Position numbers and translations under genes: made by a program | Origin: Prochlorococcus sp. AG-347-K22 | GTDB taxonomy: Bacteria; Cyanobacteriota; Cyanobacteriia; PCC-6307; Cyanobiaceae | Assembly (NCBI GenBank): GCA_003281285.1 | Contig: QCCJ01000001.1 | Location: 62,001-126,000 of the forward strand | Length of the DNA stretch: 64,000 nt | Direction of reading: 5' to 3' | The notes under the pieces: model-generated | Databases searched by the model: none | Told to the model about the DNA's origin: nothing | Seen by the model: only the letters and a program-made list of their open reading frames with translations | Shown here: positions 62,234-64,000 of the stretch, one piece after another | How the letters are laid out: every line of letters begins with the position of its first letter | How positions within the stretch are numbered: position 1 is the first letter of the stretch

Positions 62234-64000
62234 TTAATCCAAAGATAAAGCATTAATTACAACTGTAATAGAGCTAATAGCCATCAATAACGCTGCTATT
62301 GAGGGAGTAAGAAGAAGACCGTATTTAGGGAACAAAATGCCGGCGGCTAAAGGTATAGCTAGTAAGTTGTAACCAAAAGCCCATGTTAGATTTTGCTTTA
62401 TTTTTCTTATAGTTTTTTTTGCAAGATTTAAGGCGTATGGTAATCCATTTAGTTGATCTCCCATTAATACTACATCTGCATTTGCCTTGGCTATTTGAGT
62501 CCCTGATCCTACCGCAATTCCTAAGTCTGAGGATGCTAAGGCTGGGACATCATTAATACCATCTCCAATCATTGCCACTTTATTATTAATTTTTAAATTT
62601 TCTATAGTTTTAAGCTTCATTTCAGGAAGAAGATCCCATTTTACTTCTGTTTCTTTACAACCAATTTTTTTTGCTAAAGCTAAAACCGTTTCTTTCCTAT
62701 CGCCACTTAAAATGTTAATTTTAAATTTGTTTTCTCTCAAATTTTGAACTGTTTTAATTGAATCATCTCTAAGTAAATCTCCGAGTAAAATAAAGCCTAA
62801 TAACTTATCTTTGATACTTACTCCAATGATAGTGTTTGTTTTTGTTTCTTCATTTTCAATGACTTTTTTTGCATCACTATCAATAATTATTCCTTTGCTT
62901 AGTAGCCATTCAATATTTCCAATATTTATAATTCCATCAATTGACTCAAGTTCTCCAGAAATACCTCGCCCTGAATGAGTGAAAATTTTTTTTATTGGAA
63001 ATAAACTTAAATTTTGCTTTTTTGCCTCTTGAATTAAGGCACCTGCGATTGGATGTCTGCTTTCTTTTTCTAAACTGGCAGCTATTTTTAATAAAAATGA
63101 ATGATCATTATTATTTTTGTAATCAACAATAAAAGGCTTACCTTTTGTTAAGGTACCTGTCTTGTCAAAAATAATCTGATTAATTTTTGAAGCCATCTCT
63201 ATTTTATCCCCGCCTTTAAATAAAACCCCTTTTTTTGCTGCTTTACCTGATGCGACAGTAATTACTGTTGGGGTGGCCAAACCTAATGCACAAGGACAAG
63301 CTATCACTAAAACGGCAATTGATAATTGAATTGCTAAACTCAGGAAATTCTCAGCATTACTACCAAGCGAACTGTGCAGTGTATGGCTTGAGTGAGTAAT
63401 TAATTCGTGATTGCGACTTAATAAATCAGGCCATATGTTTCTTGCCCCCTTCCACCAAAAGAAGAAGGTTAAAGTAGCAAAAAAAAGTACAAAGTAAGTG
63501 AATTTACCTGCAATTTCATCTGCAATGCTTTGAATGCGAGGTTTTCTTGCATTTACAGACTCAATAAGATTTACAAGTTTTGCAAGAGAAGATTCTCCTC
63601 CGACCTTTTGTACTTTAAGCCTAAGAGTTGAATTAAGATTTAAAGACCCACTACATAGATTTTCGCCTTCTTTTACTTCTATAGGTTTGGATTCTCCAGT
63701 AATATGTGAAACATCAACATATGAATTACCTCGGGTAACAATGCAGTCAGCAGGTACTCTGTCTCCTGCTAAAACTTGAATCTCCTGATCAGGTCTTAAA
63801 GTGTTCACTCTTATTGACTTTATTTGATTGTCTTCTGTATAGATATTTGCCATTTCAGGTTGAAGATCTATTAATTCTCCAATTGATGAAGCAGTTTGAT
63901 ATCTTGCTCTTTCTTCTAAGTAACGCCCAATCAGTATGAAGCCTAACAGCATAACTGGCTCATTGAAAAAACAAGGAAAACCAGTGGCAGGAAAAATTAA
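62234..64000 (-). CDS. Copper-type P1B ATPase, N-terminal part beyond the window
   Basis: The C-terminal 589 codons of a heavy-metal P-ATPase; the frame stays open to the right edge (FFNEPVMLLGF at the border). The metal motif is CPCALGLATPTV in a membrane helix (about 160 residues before the phosphorylation site), with the phosphorylation site FDKTGTLTKGKP, the HP motif ESRHPIAGALI and the hinge MIGDGINDVPALASSDLG. The CPC motif points to copper or silver. CopA-like export and CtaA/PacS-like thylakoid delivery to plastocyanin cannot be told apart without the N-terminus. Confidence 0.92.
   Translation of the reverse strand, partial: LIFPATGFPCFFNEPVMLLGFILIGRYLEERARYQTASSIGELIDLQPEMANIYTEDNQIKSIRVNTLRPDQEIQVLAGDRVPADCIVTRGNSYVDVSHITGESKPIEVKEGENLCSGSLNLNSTLRLKVQKVGGESSLAKLVNLIESVNARKPRIQSIADEIAGKFTYFVLFFATLTFFFWWKGARNIWPDLLSRNHELITHSSHTLHSSLGSNAENFLSLAIQLSIAVLVIACPCALGLATPTVITVASGKAAKKGVLFKGGDKIEMASKINQIIFDKTGTLTKGKPFIVDYKNNNDHSFLLKIAASLEKESRHPIAGALIQEAKKQNLSLFPIKKIFTHSGRGISGELESIDGIINIGNIEWLLSKGIIIDSDAKKVIENEETKTNTIIGVSIKDKLLGFILLGDLLRDDSIKTVQNLRENKFKINILSGDRKETVLALAKKIGCKETEVKWDLLPEMKLKTIENLKINNKVAMIGDGINDVPALASSDLGIAVGSGTQIAKANADVVLMGDQLNGLPYALNLAKKTIRKIKQNLTWAFGYNLLAIPLAAGILFPKYGLLLTPSIAALLMAISSITVVINALSLD

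Overview
The window is a stretch of a marine picocyanobacterial chromosome, most likely Prochlorococcus of a high-light-adapted clade. It is very AT-rich (by eye about 30 % GC, not counted) and tightly packed, with many 1-50 bp gene overlaps and many GTG/TTG starts. It holds oxygenic-photosynthesis genes (psbX, ycf66, ycf33, ndhO, crtQ, two hli genes, a probable petL), the cyanobacterial regulator rpaA, and many small proteins known mainly from picocyanobacteria. The genus call rests on remembered protein families and gene content; no search was run.

Layout. 1-5.9 kb: end of accC, a YggT protein, psbX, ycf66, an hli gene, a fused ABC exporter, a HIT protein and def. 6-13 kb: an S9 peptidase, then the iron-sulfur operon sufBCDS on the minus strand. 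13-20 kb: a DUF4912 protein, pgm, rarA, a phosphopantetheinyl transferase back to back with a PrxQ/Bcp peroxiredoxin, coaX and cysH. 20-25.5 kb: a type II NADH dehydrogenase, an SLC13-type transporter with RCK_C domains and a KtrB/KtrA-like cation uptake pair. 25.5-31 kb: small genes (ribbon-helix-helix regulator, Nif11-like protein, CX3C protein, hli, DUF2973), an ABC-F ATPase and a DegQ/HtrA protease. 31-42.5 kb: envelope and metabolic genes (YihY, inositol-phosphatase, TolC, PDZ-radical SAM, nadB, VKOR fusion, rimO, petL candidate, FemAB-like). 42.5-56.2 kb: pteridine/reductase pair, aroK, GST, ycf33-rbfA-hemD, crtQ, an IscA-type protein, an LpxB-like protein, ndhO, a J-domain protein, cysK and an ECF-type ABC ATPase.

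The one accessory region is 56.25-59.4 kb. A tRNA-Asn(GTT) gene is followed by about 2.4 kb holding a convergent restriction-modification pair and an AlpA-like regulator. It ends at a second 14-bp copy of the tRNA 3' end, and each copy is followed by an intrinsic terminator. This is the architecture of a tRNA-integrated element that has lost, or never carried, its own recombinase, and it resembles a minimal tycheposon-like or satellite island. Motif repeats sit between the AlpA gene and the distal attachment copy, and a pair of 23-bp repeats lies just outside. Core chromosome resumes with rpaA, holB, tmk and a copper-type P-ATPase cut by the right edge.

Functional themes are photosystem and electron-transfer upkeep (PsbX, Ycf66, Hli, NdhO, PetL candidate, NDH-2, carotenoid synthesis), Fe-S and sulfur metabolism (Suf, IscA-type, CysH, CysK), ion homeostasis, and a genome compact enough that most regulation must sit in short spacers.
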